A DNA stretch of 64,000 bases from Yersinia ruckeri ATCC 29473 (lineage in GTDB: Bacteria; Pseudomonadota; Gammaproteobacteria; Enterobacterales; Enterobacteriaceae): assembly GCF_000754815.1 (NCBI RefSeq), contig NZ_KN150747.1, forward strand, positions 3,072,896 through 3,136,895, written 5' to 3'. The position numbers and the translations under genes were made by a program. Below are positions 38,782-48,031 of the stretch, piece after piece. A model generated the notes under the pieces. It was not told where the DNA came from. It did no database searches and saw only the letters and a program-made list of their open reading frames with translations. Position 1 is the first letter of the stretch, and every line of letters begins with the position of its first letter.

Positions 38782-39025
38782 GCCAAATTGATGATATTCT
38801 ATCCACAATACGTTGATTTATACGGCGTCAATAGAAAAATGCGATCCAAGCCGCTTTTTTTGACATTAAAACAGATAACTTATCACGGTTTTTTCTAACG
38901 TTTAATAAAGCGTCAAACGATCAAATTTTTAAGATTTTTAGTAAAATTTTATCCCCCAGACTCAAAGGACGCGATCTCCAGCGCTGACGCAGGTTGTAAG
39001 CCGTTGGTAACATTTCACCCCCAAG

Positions 39026-39034
39026 TTATCCACA
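39026..39034 (+). promoter_or_regulatory. DnaA box in the nrdA control region
   Basis: TTATCCACA is a perfect DnaA box, about 190 bases before nrdA. DnaA binding upstream of nrdAB is known in E. coli and links nucleotide supply to replication. The rest of 38782-39226 is AT-rich and non-coding; 39105-39120 (right half CATATAGTGT) and 39126-39141 look like weak NrdR boxes. Confidence 0.65.
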
Positions 39035-39226
39035 CAATTGGTCGGTTTTGTTCACTTGCTAAAATCGTCGTTTCTCACTATCTTGTTATCTCACCAACAT
39101 ACTACCCCCACATATAGTGTTTACATACTGAACAATACACTACGGCCCTCAATGATTACTGCAATCAAGGAGAGCATAGGCTTGTGTTTTATGTAGACTG
39201 AATCGGGGAAAAAAGGCCACGAACAC

Positions 39227-41512
39227 ATGAACCAAAGTCTACTTGTTACTAAACGCGATGGCAGCAAAGAGCGCATCAACCTTGATAAAATCCACCGAGT
39301 CATCGACTGGGCCGCAGAAGGTTTACATAACGTCTCAGTATCTCAAGTAGAATTACGTTCTCATATCCAGTTTTATGATGGCATCAAAACCGCCGATATT
39401 CATGAAACGATTATCAAAGCTGCAGCAGATTTGATCTCCCGTGACGCACCAGATTACCAATATCTGGCTGCTCGTCTGGCGATCTTCCACCTGCGCAAAA
39501 AAGCCTATGGCCAGTTTGAACCGCCAAAACTGTTCGATCATGTGAGCAAAATGGTCGATATGGGCAAATATGATAAGCATCTGCTGGAAGATTACACAGC
39601 TGAAGACTTCCAGCAGATGGATGGATTTATTGACCATTGGCGCGATATGAACTTCTCCTATGCTGCGGTGAAGCAATTGGAAGGTAAATATCTGGTTCAA
39701 AACCGTGTTACCGGTGAAATCTACGAAAGCGCCCAGTTCCTGTATATTCTGGTTGCTGCCTGTCTGTTCTCCGGCTATCCACGTCACACGCGGATGGATT
39801 ACATCAAACGTTTCTACGATGCGGTGTCCACCTTCAAGATTTCACTACCAACGCCAATTATGGCGGGTGTGCGTACCCCAACCCGCCAGTTCAGTTCTTG
39901 CGTACTGATAGAGTGCGGTGACAGCCTGGATTCAATCAATGCCACTTCCAGTGCCATTGTGAAATATGTTTCCCAACGCGCCGGTATTGGTATCAACGCT
40001 GGCCGCATCCGTGCGCTGGGTAGCCCGATTCGCGGTGGTGAAGCCTTCCATACTGGCTGTATTCCGTTCTATAAACATTTCCAAACCGCAGTGAAATCCT
40101 GTTCTCAGGGCGGCGTTCGCGGTGGTGCAGCCACGTTGTTCTACCCAATGTGGCATTTGGAAGTGGAAAGCCTACTGGTATTGAAAAATAACCGTGGGGT
40201 GGAAGGCAACCGCGTTCGTCATATGGATTACGGCGTGCAACTTAACAAGCTGATGTACCAGCGTCTGTTGCAAGGCGGCGACATCACTTTGTTCAGCCCG
40301 TCTGATGTTCCGGGATTGTATGATGCTTTCTTCGCCGATCAGGAGCAATTTGAACGCCTGTACACGCAATATGAGCAGGACAGCAGCATTCGTCAGCAGC
40401 GTGTTAAAGCGGTAGAACTGTTCTCTCTGATGATGCAGGAACGCGCGTCTACTGGCCGTATCTACATTCAGAATGTGGATCATTGCAACACCCACAGCCC
40501 GTTTGATCCGAAAATTGCACCGGTTCGTCAATCCAACCTGTGTCTGGAGATCGCGCTGCCGACCAAACCGCTGAACGATATTAACGATCCTAACGGCGAA
40601 ATTGCCCTGTGTACTCTGTCAGCATTTAACCTGGGCGCTATCGATAGCCTGGACGAACTGGAAGATCTGGCGAACCTGGCTGTTCGTGCGTTGGATGCAC
40701 TGCTGGATTATCAGGATTATCCGATCGAAGCGGCACGCCGTGGCGCGATGGGTCGCCGTACTCTGGGTGTCGGCGTGATCAACTACGCTTATTATCTGGC
40801 GAAAAACGGGGTGCGTTATTCCGATGGCAGTGCAAACAACCTGACTCACCGTACTTTCGAAGCCATTCAGTATTACCTGCTGAAAGCCTCTAACCATCTG
40901 GCTCGTGAGCAAGGTGCCTGCGAATGGTTCAACGAAACGACCTATTCTCAAGGTATTCTGCCGATCGATACCTACAAGAAAGACTTGGACGCGATCAGCG
41001 ACGAGCCGCTGCATTACGATTGGGAAACTCTGCGTAAAGATATTCAGGAATTCGGCCTGCGTAACTCCACGCTGTCTGCCCTGATGCCGTCAGAAACGTC
41101 CTCGCAGATCTCCAATGCCACTAACGGTATTGAGCCACCGCGCGGTTATGTCAGTATCAAAGCCTCGAAAGACGGTATCTTGCGTCAGGTCGTGCCAGAA
41201 TATGAGCGTCTGAAAGAGGCCTACGAACTGCTGTGGGAAATGCCAAATAACGACGGTTATCTACAACTGGTCGGCTTGATGCAGAAATTTATCGATCAGG
41301 CGATTTCAGCAAACACCAATTACGATCCATCGCGTTTCCCATCAGGGAAAGTGCCGATGAAGCAATTGCTGAAAGACCTGTTGACCACCTACAAATTTGG
41401 CGTGAAAACTTTGTACTATCAAAACACCCGCGATGGTGCTGATGATGTGCAGGAAGATATTCAAAGCCAGCCAGGTGACGACGACTGCGAAGGCGGTGCG
41501 TGTAAGATTTAA
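39227..41512 (+). CDS. nrdA: Ribonucleoside-diphosphate reductase 1, alpha subunit
   Basis: This 761-residue protein equals E. coli NrdA in length. It has the N-terminal ATP-cone (KRDGSKERINLDKIHRVIDW), redox cysteine region RQFSSCVLIECGDS, the active-site NLCLEIALPT segment with Cys439 and Glu441, and the C-terminal shuttle pair CEGGACKI. It reduces ribonucleotides to deoxyribonucleotides with NrdB under aerobic conditions. The start follows a normal region at 39227. It is first in the nrdA-nrdB-yfaE operon. Confidence 0.97.
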   Translation: MNQSLLVTKRDGSKERINLDKIHRVIDWAAEGLHNVSVSQVELRSHIQFYDGIKTADIHETIIKAAADLISRDAPDYQYLAARLAIFHLRKKAYGQFEPPKLFDHVSKMVDMGKYDKHLLEDYTAEDFQQMDGFIDHWRDMNFSYAAVKQLEGKYLVQNRVTGEIYESAQFLYILVAACLFSGYPRHTRMDYIKRFYDAVSTFKISLPTPIMAGVRTPTRQFSSCVLIECGDSLDSINATSSAIVKYVSQRAGIGINAGRIRALGSPIRGGEAFHTGCIPFYKHFQTAVKSCSQGGVRGGAATLFYPMWHLEVESLLVLKNNRGVEGNRVRHMDYGVQLNKLMYQRLLQGGDITLFSPSDVPGLYDAFFADQEQFERLYTQYEQDSSIRQQRVKAVELFSLMMQERASTGRIYIQNVDHCNTHSPFDPKIAPVRQSNLCLEIALPTKPLNDINDPNGEIALCTLSAFNLGAIDSLDELEDLANLAVRALDALLDYQDYPIEAARRGAMGRRTLGVGVINYAYYLAKNGVRYSDGSANNLTHRTFEAIQYYLLKASNHLAREQGACEWFNETTYSQGILPIDTYKKDLDAISDEPLHYDWETLRKDIQEFGLRNSTLSALMPSETSSQISNATNGIEPPRGYVSIKASKDGILRQVVPEYERLKEAYELLWEMPNNDGYLQLVGLMQKFIDQAISANTNYDPSRFPSGKVPMKQLLKDLLTTYKFGVKTLYYQNTRDGADDVQEDIQSQPGDDDCEGGACKI

Positions 41513-41574
41513 TGTTTAGTTAAGGCCCTCTCCCGCCGGGCAATCCATGCATGCGATTGACTGGCGGTTGATCA

Positions 41575-41607
41575 TTTTGCACCCAGGCCACTTGGGCCAG
41601 TGCAAAA
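41575..41607 (+). other. Hairpin in nrdA-nrdB intergenic region
   Basis: TTTTGCAC pairs with GTGCAAAA, enclosing a GGCC/GGCC inner stem. It lies 62 bases after nrdA and 59 before nrdB. It may attenuate or stabilise the mRNA; a full terminator T-run is missing. Confidence 0.5.
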
Positions 41608-41665
41608 ACCGAGTCATCGTGAGGACCGTTTCTTTTTTGCCTTTTGCGATATCCTCGAGGACATC

Positions 41666-42796
41666 ATGGCCTATACCACTTTTTCTCAGAACAAAAACAA
41701 TCAGTTGCTCGAACCGATGTTTCTTGGCCAGCCCGTTAACGTCGCGCGTTTTGACCAACAGAAATTCGCTATCTTCGAGAAACTGATTGAAAAACAACTG
41801 TCTTTCTTCTGGCGTCCAGAAGAGATTGACGTTTCCCGCGATCGCATCGATTACAATGCGTTGCCAGAACACGAAAAACATATTTTTATCAGCAACCTGA
41901 AATATCAGACGCTACTGGACTCTATTCAAGGCCGCAGTCCAAACGTCGCTCTGCTACCGCTGATTTCTATTCCTGAACTGGAAACCTGGGTAGAAACCTG
42001 GTCGTTTTCGGAAACCATTCACTCCCGCTCGTACACTCATATCATTCGCAATATCGTGAACGATCCGGCGGTAGTGTTTGATGACATCGTCACTAACGAA
42101 GAAATACTCAAACGCGCCAAAGACATTTCCTCCTACTACGATGATTTGATCGAAATGACCAGCTACTACCATTTACTGGGTGAAGGCAACCATCAGGTTA
42201 ATGGCAAGACTGTGGTGGTTAATCTGCATGCGCTGAAAAAGCAGTTGTACCTGTGTCTGATGAGCGTTAATGCGCTGGAAGCCATTCGCTTTTACGTCAG
42301 TTTCGCCTGCTCTTTCGCTTTTGCCGAGCGTGAATTGATGGAAGGCAATGCCAAGATTATTAAAATGATCGCCCGCGATGAAGCGCTACATTTGACAGGC
42401 ACTCAGCACATTCTGAATCTGATGCGTTCAGGTGAAGACGATCCTGAAATGGCTGAAATTGCCGTAGAATGTCAGCAACAATGCTATGACCTGTTTGTGT
42501 TAGCAGCGGAACAAGAAAAAGAATGGGCGGAATATCTGTTCCGTGACGGTTCCATGATTGGTCTAAATAAAGAGATTCTTTGCCAATACGTTGAATATAT
42601 TACTAATATCCGTATGCAGGCCGTCGGCTTGGGCACGCCGTTTAAAACCCGAACCAACCCGATTCCGTGGATCAACGCCTGGCTGGTTTCAGATAATGTG
42701 CAGGTTGCACCGCAAGAAGTTGAAGTCAGTTCCTATCTGGTCGGTCAGATCGATTCTGAAATCAGTGCCGATGACCTAAGCGATTTCCAGCTCTGA
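41666..42796 (+). CDS. nrdB: Ribonucleoside-diphosphate reductase 1, beta subunit
   Basis: I use ATG 41666 ([20 protein letters not shown]), which aligns with E. coli NrdB and gives 376 residues; an upstream in-frame ATG at 41600 lies in the hairpin region. Iron ligands and the radical tyrosine are in [16 protein letters not shown] (Glu115, His118, Tyr122), with further ligands in [12 protein letters not shown]. The C-terminal tail VDS-like sequence ends [11 protein letters not shown] and docks to NrdA. Confidence 0.97.
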   Translation: MAYTTFSQNKNNQLLEPMFLGQPVNVARFDQQKFAIFEKLIEKQLSFFWRPEEIDVSRDRIDYNALPEHEKHIFISNLKYQTLLDSIQGRSPNVALLPLISIPELETWVETWSFSETIHSRSYTHIIRNIVNDPAVVFDDIVTNEEILKRAKDISSYYDDLIEMTSYYHLLGEGNHQVNGKTVVVNLHALKKQLYLCLMSVNALEAIRFYVSFACSFAFAERELMEGNAKIIKMIARDEALHLTGTQHILNLMRSGEDDPEMAEIAVECQQQCYDLFVLAAEQEKEWAEYLFRDGSMIGLNKEILCQYVEYITNIRMQAVGLGTPFKTRTNPIPWINAWLVSDNVQVAPQEVEVSSYLVGQIDSEISADDLSDFQL

Positions 42797-42800
42797 TTGT

Positions 42801-43064
42801 ATGGCAACTAAAGCGATCATCAACCTGCGTACTTCAGGTACGCAGGTACCCTATTCTGACAACGGCAGCAGTCTGCTAGAGGCACTGGAACATCATCAAA
42901 TTGCGGTGGAATACCAGTGCCGTTCAGGTTATTGCGGCTCTTGCCGTACTCGCTTGCTGCGGGGCGAAGTCTGTTATCAGCAACAGCCGTTAGCTTTTAT
43001 TCAGGATGGAGACATCCTACCCTGCTGCTGTACTCCAGTTGGCGATATTGAGTTGGAAATGTAG
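42801..43064 (+). CDS. yfaE: 2Fe-2S ferredoxin YfaE
   Basis: This 87-residue plant-type ferredoxin has the cluster motif CRSGYCGSC plus a later C (ILPCCCTPVGDIELEM). YfaE maintains and repairs the diferric-tyrosyl radical cofactor of NrdB. It starts four bases after nrdB, as in E. coli, and ends the operon. Confidence 0.93.
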   Translation: MATKAIINLRTSGTQVPYSDNGSSLLEALEHHQIAVEYQCRSGYCGSCRTRLLRGEVCYQQQPLAFIQDGDILPCCCTPVGDIELEM

Positions 43065-43151
43065 CCAACAATGCAGCACAGAAAAAACCGAACGATGAGA
43101 CCCTTTATTGACTTAAACCGACGCATTCTTTACCTGCTTGCTCTGAACGCT

Positions 43152-43988
43152 CTAAGGCAAAAAATGCGCAGGTACCGGCATTCGCTTCCAGTCTTTAAAT
43201 AGCTTAACGTAAATTTTTCCCATCTCTTTTAGCTCGAATGCGGCCATTTCCGTTTCCTTCCCATTCTGCTTTTCCTTCCCAGTCTGGTAGCATTCATCAG
43301 AAAATAAATTGGGTGCAATACTGATACTGACGGATTGAACATTTAATTTAGCGTTTGTATCATTATTTTTGGCACAATGGCCTATGGTATTGAAGATTTT
43401 CGCTAGCGCACTATTTTTTTCCTCGGAGAGCGTGCTTAGTTTTTTAGTGATTATCTGTTGGATTACTTCTGGGTTTTTATTTATTTGATGACATTCAGCT
43501 AGAGTAAACTTAGGAAAACTGGCGATAACCTCATCCTTTAATAGTTTTCCCAATAGTGCGGAATCTACCAAACTGGGATGAGTAATCCACTGATCAAATG
43601 GCAAGGTGTTTTTTTGCAGCATGTCCTCAACATGGCTTTTATTAATCGATACTCTGAATATTCCATCAAGCTGATCTGCAGCATACCTATTATCTACCTC
43701 ACTACACAGCAAGGTCACTTTCTGAACATAGCTAAAACGCTCATCTGCTGAGAGAACTTGTGCTAATCCATTGATATGATTACGACTGCCATCATTCCAT
43801 CCTGCCTGCGGGTTTATCATGGCCGAAAAATGTGGTGCGACAACTGGCGGTTGATAACACCGGGTTAACTGAGACGCCAATGAAGTAATGCATTGGTATT
43901 TTTGATCTTTAGCATTTTTGGTTTTCACCCATTTACTCTCTTGGCCTATATAATAACTATTACTTTTAGTCAAAAAATTAATACCCAT
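43152..43988 (-). CDS. Eukaryotic-type RhoGAP-domain protein, candidate effector
   Basis: I chose ATG 43988 because AAGGAG lies six bases upstream; the product has 278 residues. Residues about 84-235 follow the eukaryotic RhoGAP pattern: FSYVQKVTLLCSEVDN, then the arginine-finger motif LDGIFRVSINKSHVEDML (Arg112), HPSLVDSALLGKLLKDEVIA (Lys148 at the place of the conserved lysine), LSEEKNSALAKIFNTIGHCA, and LNVQSVSISIAPNLF (conserved Pro-Asn-Leu). The conserved Asn before the last motif is Ser. RhoGAP domains speed GTP hydrolysis by Rho, Rac and Cdc42, which bacteria lack, so the target would be in a host cell. There is no signal peptide. The N terminus (MGINFLTKSNSYYIGQESKW) is S/N/I-rich and could be a type III signal. 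The gene is AT-rich next to core genes, suggesting transfer. This is distinct from the YopE/SptP helical GAP fold. Assignment is by motif, without a search. Confidence 0.72.
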   Translation of the reverse strand: MGINFLTKSNSYYIGQESKWVKTKNAKDQKYQCITSLASQLTRCYQPPVVAPHFSAMINPQAGWNDGSRNHINGLAQVLSADERFSYVQKVTLLCSEVDNRYAADQLDGIFRVSINKSHVEDMLQKNTLPFDQWITHPSLVDSALLGKLLKDEVIASFPKFTLAECHQINKNPEVIQQIITKKLSTLSEEKNSALAKIFNTIGHCAKNNDTNAKLNVQSVSISIAPNLFSDECYQTGKEKQNGKETEMAAFELKEMGKIYVKLFKDWKRMPVPAHFLP

Positions 43989-44271
43989 CACAGACTCCTT
44001 TTATCTAAAAATAAAATATTCCAAGCAGCGTGTGAAATTTAAAGTTCACACTGTAAATCTATTAGAAAGAGTAAGAATGTGATTTTAAAAAACGATTACC
44101 ATTAAATAAAACTAATGGTAATAAATATTATTAATGAAAATGTTAAAGTAAAAAAAGTAATTAAACGTCGCTGTTAATATAATTAAATGCACTCAGTCTA
44201 GTATTTACAATAGCAATTGGTGATAAAATCACGGTATTCTATTGAATCTAAATAACACGAGGTAATTTGAT

Positions 44272-44775
44272 ATGAATAAAATATCCGCGATAATCGCCAG
44301 CCTATTGATCGCAACGTTCACCGGTGCCGCTACCGCCGATGAAACGATGCAACAGCAAGAACCATTGGAAAAAATTGCACCTTTCCCGGCAGCGGAAAGC
44401 ACCATGAGTCGCCAGGTCATCTATCTGCCAGAAAAGCCAGATGAGGATAATTTCAAAGTCGAATTGTTGATTGGCAAGACCATGATGGTCGACTGTAACC
44501 AGCATACCCTTGGCGGCAGATTGGAAACCCGCACCCTATCTGGCTGGGGCTATACTTATTTTGTAATGGAGAAGATCTCTGGATCAGCTTCTACACTGAT
44601 GGGCTGTGAGGAAAACAGCACCAAAGAAAAATTTGTTATGGCTAATTTAGGCACCGATGCAATGCAGCGCTATAACAGCCGCCTGCCTATCGTGGTTTAC
44701 GTGCCTCAAGGTGTAGAAGTGAAATATCGCCTGTGGGAAGCCAGTAAAGAAGTCCGCAGTGCGGTAGAAAAATAA
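44272..44775 (+). CDS. eco: Ecotin, periplasmic serine protease inhibitor
   Basis: This 167-residue protein has a signal peptide (MNKISAIIASLLIATFTGAA, cleaved near TADET). The mature domain matches ecotin: PLEKIAPFPAAESTMSRQVI, the reactive loop SASTLMGC with P1 methionine, and LPIVVYVPQGVEVKYRLWEA. Ecotin dimers inhibit trypsin-fold proteases, including neutrophil elastase, and protect the periplasm. It is divergent from the RhoGAP gene with a 280-base AT-rich gap. A stem (44855-44876) lies 80 bases after the stop. Confidence 0.95.
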   Translation: MNKISAIIASLLIATFTGAATADETMQQQEPLEKIAPFPAAESTMSRQVIYLPEKPDEDNFKVELLIGKTMMVDCNQHTLGGRLETRTLSGWGYTYFVMEKISGSASTLMGCEENSTKEKFVMANLGTDAMQRYNSRLPIVVYVPQGVEVKYRLWEASKEVRSAVEK

Positions 44776-45002
44776 TCTATCCCATTTTTAGATTAAATAG
44801 ACCAACCTCGACGACATCATCTCTGCTGGGGAAGACTGGCAGATGTGTCAAGCGTCCACGCCAAGGATGGCGTGGAGCGAGCCAACAAGAATGTATTGCC
44901 TGCATTTTGCCGAGCTGCCGGTTTTCACCACAGCAACCACCTTGCCATTAACCTCAGCAGATCATGCTAAAGCGCTGTCTGCTATTTTTCCTTTTCCCTG
45001 GC

Positions 45003-46196
45003 TTACAACATTTCAATCACATCCAGCCAACCGTGTTGACCACAGACTTTGCGGCCAAATAGCCAACGTCGCAGCATCTCCAACGCCAACATTGCACTGG
45101 TTTCCTGACGAATTTTCAACCCGTGGCGGCTGGCCTGATAGCGGACAGTCTGGCCGAAAGTCCCCGTTGGGGTATGCAGTGCGATGCTGAGGTTTTCCCC
45201 TTTCATCGCGCTCACCGCCAACACAAATGGCGCACCGCACAAAGCCGCCAGCGATTGGGCACGAGCGCCCAATTCGGGCAGAGTTTCCACGCAATTCATC
45301 GGTAACAGTTCGCCACCGACCAGCGGTGCCTGCGTGCTCTGCAATTGCAGGTTAATCAGCCCACCAGTGAATTGTTCACTTAATGCCAACGTCAGCCCAC
45401 GTTGCTTTAATTGTTCCGTCAATAATGCCGCTAACCCCTGAGTCCCTTCATAAATCAGGCTTTCGCCAGCAACCTGACGCACCTGCTGCCAAATTGCTTC
45501 CATCGCCGGGCGTTGATTTGCCGGGCCGGTCAGTTTCAGCTCGATAATCGGTGCCGACGAACGATAGCCTAGCACTACGCCGTCAGGCAGTGGCAGAGAA
45601 TCCAGTTCCATCGCCAGATCGCTTTCTGAGCGACCAAAGGTCGTCATCCGCAGACATAACGGCGCAGCGAGTGGGCCAAAATGTTGCTGTAAACGCGGAA
45701 CGATCTGCTGCGAGACCATCACCTTAAATTCTGAGGGCACGCCCGGCGTAAAGAACATCAAGCATTTATTCAGCGTTAACATAAAGCCGCAGGCGGTGCC
45801 GACCGGATTATCCAGCATTTCGGCATGCGCCGGGATATGAGCCTGTTTGCGGTTGGTCGCTGACATTACGCGCCCACGTTCAGCAAAGAAGGCCTCCATG
45901 CGACTAATCCATTCGGGATGTTCGATCAATTCCACACCGGATGCGCGAGCAGCAGCCAATGCAGTTAAATCATCGCTGGTTGGCCCAAGTCCACCATTTA
46001 CAATCAGCACGTCAGCCACCTGGCTGCGCTCTTGCAGCACGGCAATCAATGCCGTCAAATCGTCACCTACCGTTTCCCGGCTGCTCATCGGCAGACCTTG
46101 TGTAAACAGGTAGTCCGCTAGCCAAGCAGAATTGGTATCCACGATTTGCCCGTGTAAAACTTCATCGCCAGTGCTTAACATTTCAATTCTAAGCAT
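45003..46196 (-). CDS. yfaY: CinA-like protein YfaY
   Basis: This 397-residue protein contains the MoCF/CinA domain (MLRIEMLSTGDEVLHGQIVD, NGGLGPTSDDLTALAAARAS) and a degenerate C-terminal deamidase-like domain (LALSEQFTGGLINLQLQST). E. coli YfaY is the matching CinA paralogue without proven NMN deamidase activity. The C-terminal motif differs from active PncC (SxTGG context changed). It is a single gene read leftward. Confidence 0.85.
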   Translation of the reverse strand: MLRIEMLSTGDEVLHGQIVDTNSAWLADYLFTQGLPMSSRETVGDDLTALIAVLQERSQVADVLIVNGGLGPTSDDLTALAAARASGVELIEHPEWISRMEAFFAERGRVMSATNRKQAHIPAHAEMLDNPVGTACGFMLTLNKCLMFFTPGVPSEFKVMVSQQIVPRLQQHFGPLAAPLCLRMTTFGRSESDLAMELDSLPLPDGVVLGYRSSAPIIELKLTGPANQRPAMEAIWQQVRQVAGESLIYEGTQGLAALLTEQLKQRGLTLALSEQFTGGLINLQLQSTQAPLVGGELLPMNCVETLPELGARAQSLAALCGAPFVLAVSAMKGENLSIALHTPTGTFGQTVRYQASRHGLKIRQETSAMLALEMLRRWLFGRKVCGQHGWLDVIEML

Positions 46197-46742
46197 TTCT
46201 TTCTCCGCTGGTTCCCTCTTCTCACGCTGAGAACAGTAGCACGCCTAGGTTTTCTCAGCACCCAGGCAACAACAAGGATGATGATATGACGGGTATAACA
46301 GTCATATCAACGAAGCCAAAGTGAAATGGATCGGAACGCAGAAAAGTGTAATACATTTTAAATTTGATCTTTCGACGAGAAAGCAGACCATTTGATTGAG
46401 TTTTTATCGATAACACCATTATCTCATCACGTTTAGGCACTTTTGATGATCGGCGTTCTGGGTAGAAGAACCATGATTGAACAAAGCAAAATAATGGGGT
46501 AACCCATAAGAGAAAATTAAGCTATCAAGCAAAGAAGGATGACCTTATTTTTCATCTGGTTTATTTTAAATAAAATATTAATTATCAAATGGATAGAAGA
46601 TAAATGAAAATTTTTTCTACATTTATCTCCGTTTTCTTTGTGATATTCATCACGATAAATTGCTTGGAACATGATAAAAAAAAACAGATTCTATATTCGT
46701 CATTATACTTTGTATAAAGTCAATTTATAGGCGGTGGCGAAT
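46197..46742. other. AT-rich leader of the gtr cluster
   Basis: About 545 bases between yfaY and gtrA. I see no RNA gene. Only one GATC site with no Dam cluster is seen, so there is no sign of OxyR/Dam phase variation. It contains the short frame at 46604. Confidence 0.5.
46604..46717 (+). CDS. Possible 37-residue single-span membrane peptide
   Basis: The frame from ATG 46604 encodes MKIFSTFISVFFVIFITINC, one strongly hydrophobic segment, then a short basic tail (LEHDKKKQ) and a hydrophobic end. AGAAG is a possible weak binding site. It lies 25 bases before gtrA and in the same direction. It may be a real small membrane protein of the gtr operon or simply AT-rich leader sequence. Confidence 0.3.
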   Translation: MKIFSTFISVFFVIFITINCLEHDKKKQILYSSLYFV

Positions 46743-47108
46743 ATGTTTGGCCTTTTCGCTAAATATAGCTCTGTTGGTGTAGTTAATACTGCACTGCATT
46801 GGTTTGTTTTTTTCTTTCTTTATTATGGAGGATTGGAGCCACAAGCGACCAGTAACTTAATTGCCTTTAGCGTTACTGTGACTTTCTCATTCTTGGTTAA
46901 TGCACGTTTTACGTTCCGGCAACCGGCATCGTTAAAGCGTTACCTACTTTATGTGCCATTCATGGGAGCATTAAGCTGGCTGATTGGCGCTTATGCTGAT
47001 AGTCAGAGTATCAGTCCTATTATTACGATTATTTTGTTTTCTTTACTCAGCTTGGTTGTGGGTTTTATCTACTCTAAGTACATCGTATTCAGGACAAAAT
47101 CCATATGA
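46743..47108 (+). CDS. gtrA: GtrA-family flippase
   Basis: I choose ATG 46743 ([20 protein letters not shown]), which matches family starts and has AGGCGG about nine bases upstream; a GTG at 46734 is possible. The 121-residue product has four membrane segments, including [20 protein letters not shown]. GtrA is thought to flip undecaprenyl-phosphate-glucose across the inner membrane for O-antigen modification. It overlaps gtrB by four bases. Confidence 0.85.
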   Translation: MFGLFAKYSSVGVVNTALHWFVFFFLYYGGLEPQATSNLIAFSVTVTFSFLVNARFTFRQPASLKRYLLYVPFMGALSWLIGAYADSQSISPIITIILFSLLSLVVGFIYSKYIVFRTKSI

Positions 47109-48031
47109 TTATATCCTTGGTTATCCCGGTTTTTAATGAAGAAAATACTATCCCGTTATTTCATCAAGCCGTACGTTCTTGTCCTGAGTTGGCACCATTT
47201 ACAATTGAAATTGTTTTTGTCAATGATGGCAGTTCTGACGGTACAGAGAAAGCCGTGGAGGTATTGATTGATAACGATCCACGGGTGTTATTAGTCAATT
47301 TTTCCCGCAACTTTGGTAAGGAACCCGCATTATTTGCTGGATTGAAATATTCAAGTGGCGATGCAGTTATTCCTCTTGATGTTGATTTGCAAGACCCGAT
47401 TTCAGTGATACCAAGACTAATTGAAAAATGGCAGGCTGGGGCCGATGTTGTGTTGGCAAAAAGAATAGATCGTAAGTCAGACACGGTATTAAAGAGATTG
47501 ACATCTTCACTTTTTTACAAAGTTCACAATCAAGTTTCCAACCCTAAAATTGAAGATAATGTGGGGGATTTTCGTTTGATGAGTCGGCAAGTTGTCGATG
47601 CCGTTATGATGCTGCATGAACGAAATCTTTTTATGAAAGGATTATTAAGTTGGGTGGGCTTTAAAACGGAAATCGTAACCTATACACGAGATAAACGCAT
47701 CACAGGAAAAAGCAAATTCGGCTTTTGGAAACTATGGAACCTGGCTCTTGAGGGTATTACTTCATTTAGCACTATCCCTCTACGTTTTTGGACTTATATT
47801 GGTCTAGGCATCGCTTCATTATCGTTTTTTTATGCCTTATTTATTATCATTCACAAGATTATTTATAACAATCCTGTTCCTGGCTATCCTTCATTGATTT
47901 CTATTGTCCTCTTTTTAGGTGGTGTACAACTTATCGGTATTGGTGTCTTGGGTGAGTATATTGGCCGGATATATCTAGAGACCAAACAAAGGCCTCGATT
48001 TATTGTTAAAGATTTCAAGGGGAAAAAATGA
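47105..48031 (+). CDS. gtrB: Bactoprenol glucosyltransferase GtrB
   Basis: This 308-residue GT2 enzyme has [36 protein letters not shown] and the DxD-type [11 protein letters not shown] motif, then two C-terminal membrane segments ([20 protein letters not shown] and a second near residue 270). It transfers glucose from UDP-glucose to undecaprenyl phosphate. It overlaps gtrA and the next gene by four bases each, so translation is coupled. Confidence 0.92.
   Translation: MIISLVIPVFNEENTIPLFHQAVRSCPELAPFTIEIVFVNDGSSDGTEKAVEVLIDNDPRVLLVNFSRNFGKEPALFAGLKYSSGDAVIPLDVDLQDPISVIPRLIEKWQAGADVVLAKRIDRKSDTVLKRLTSSLFYKVHNQVSNPKIEDNVGDFRLMSRQVVDAVMMLHERNLFMKGLLSWVGFKTEIVTYTRDKRITGKSKFGFWKLWNLALEGITSFSTIPLRFWTYIGLGIASLSFFYALFIIIHKIIYNNPVPGYPSLISIVLFLGGVQLIGIGVLGEYIGRIYLETKQRPRFIVKDFKGKK

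Noticed and set aside
46255-46320. Short stretch resembling one end of an ERIC repeat (ATGACGGGTATA)
   Set aside because: Only about 12 bases agree and the other ERIC end and central palindrome are absent.
46255-46440. 61-codon minus-strand frame upstream of the gtr cluster
   Set aside because: No binding site, no recognisable pattern and a composition typical of non-coding AT-rich DNA.
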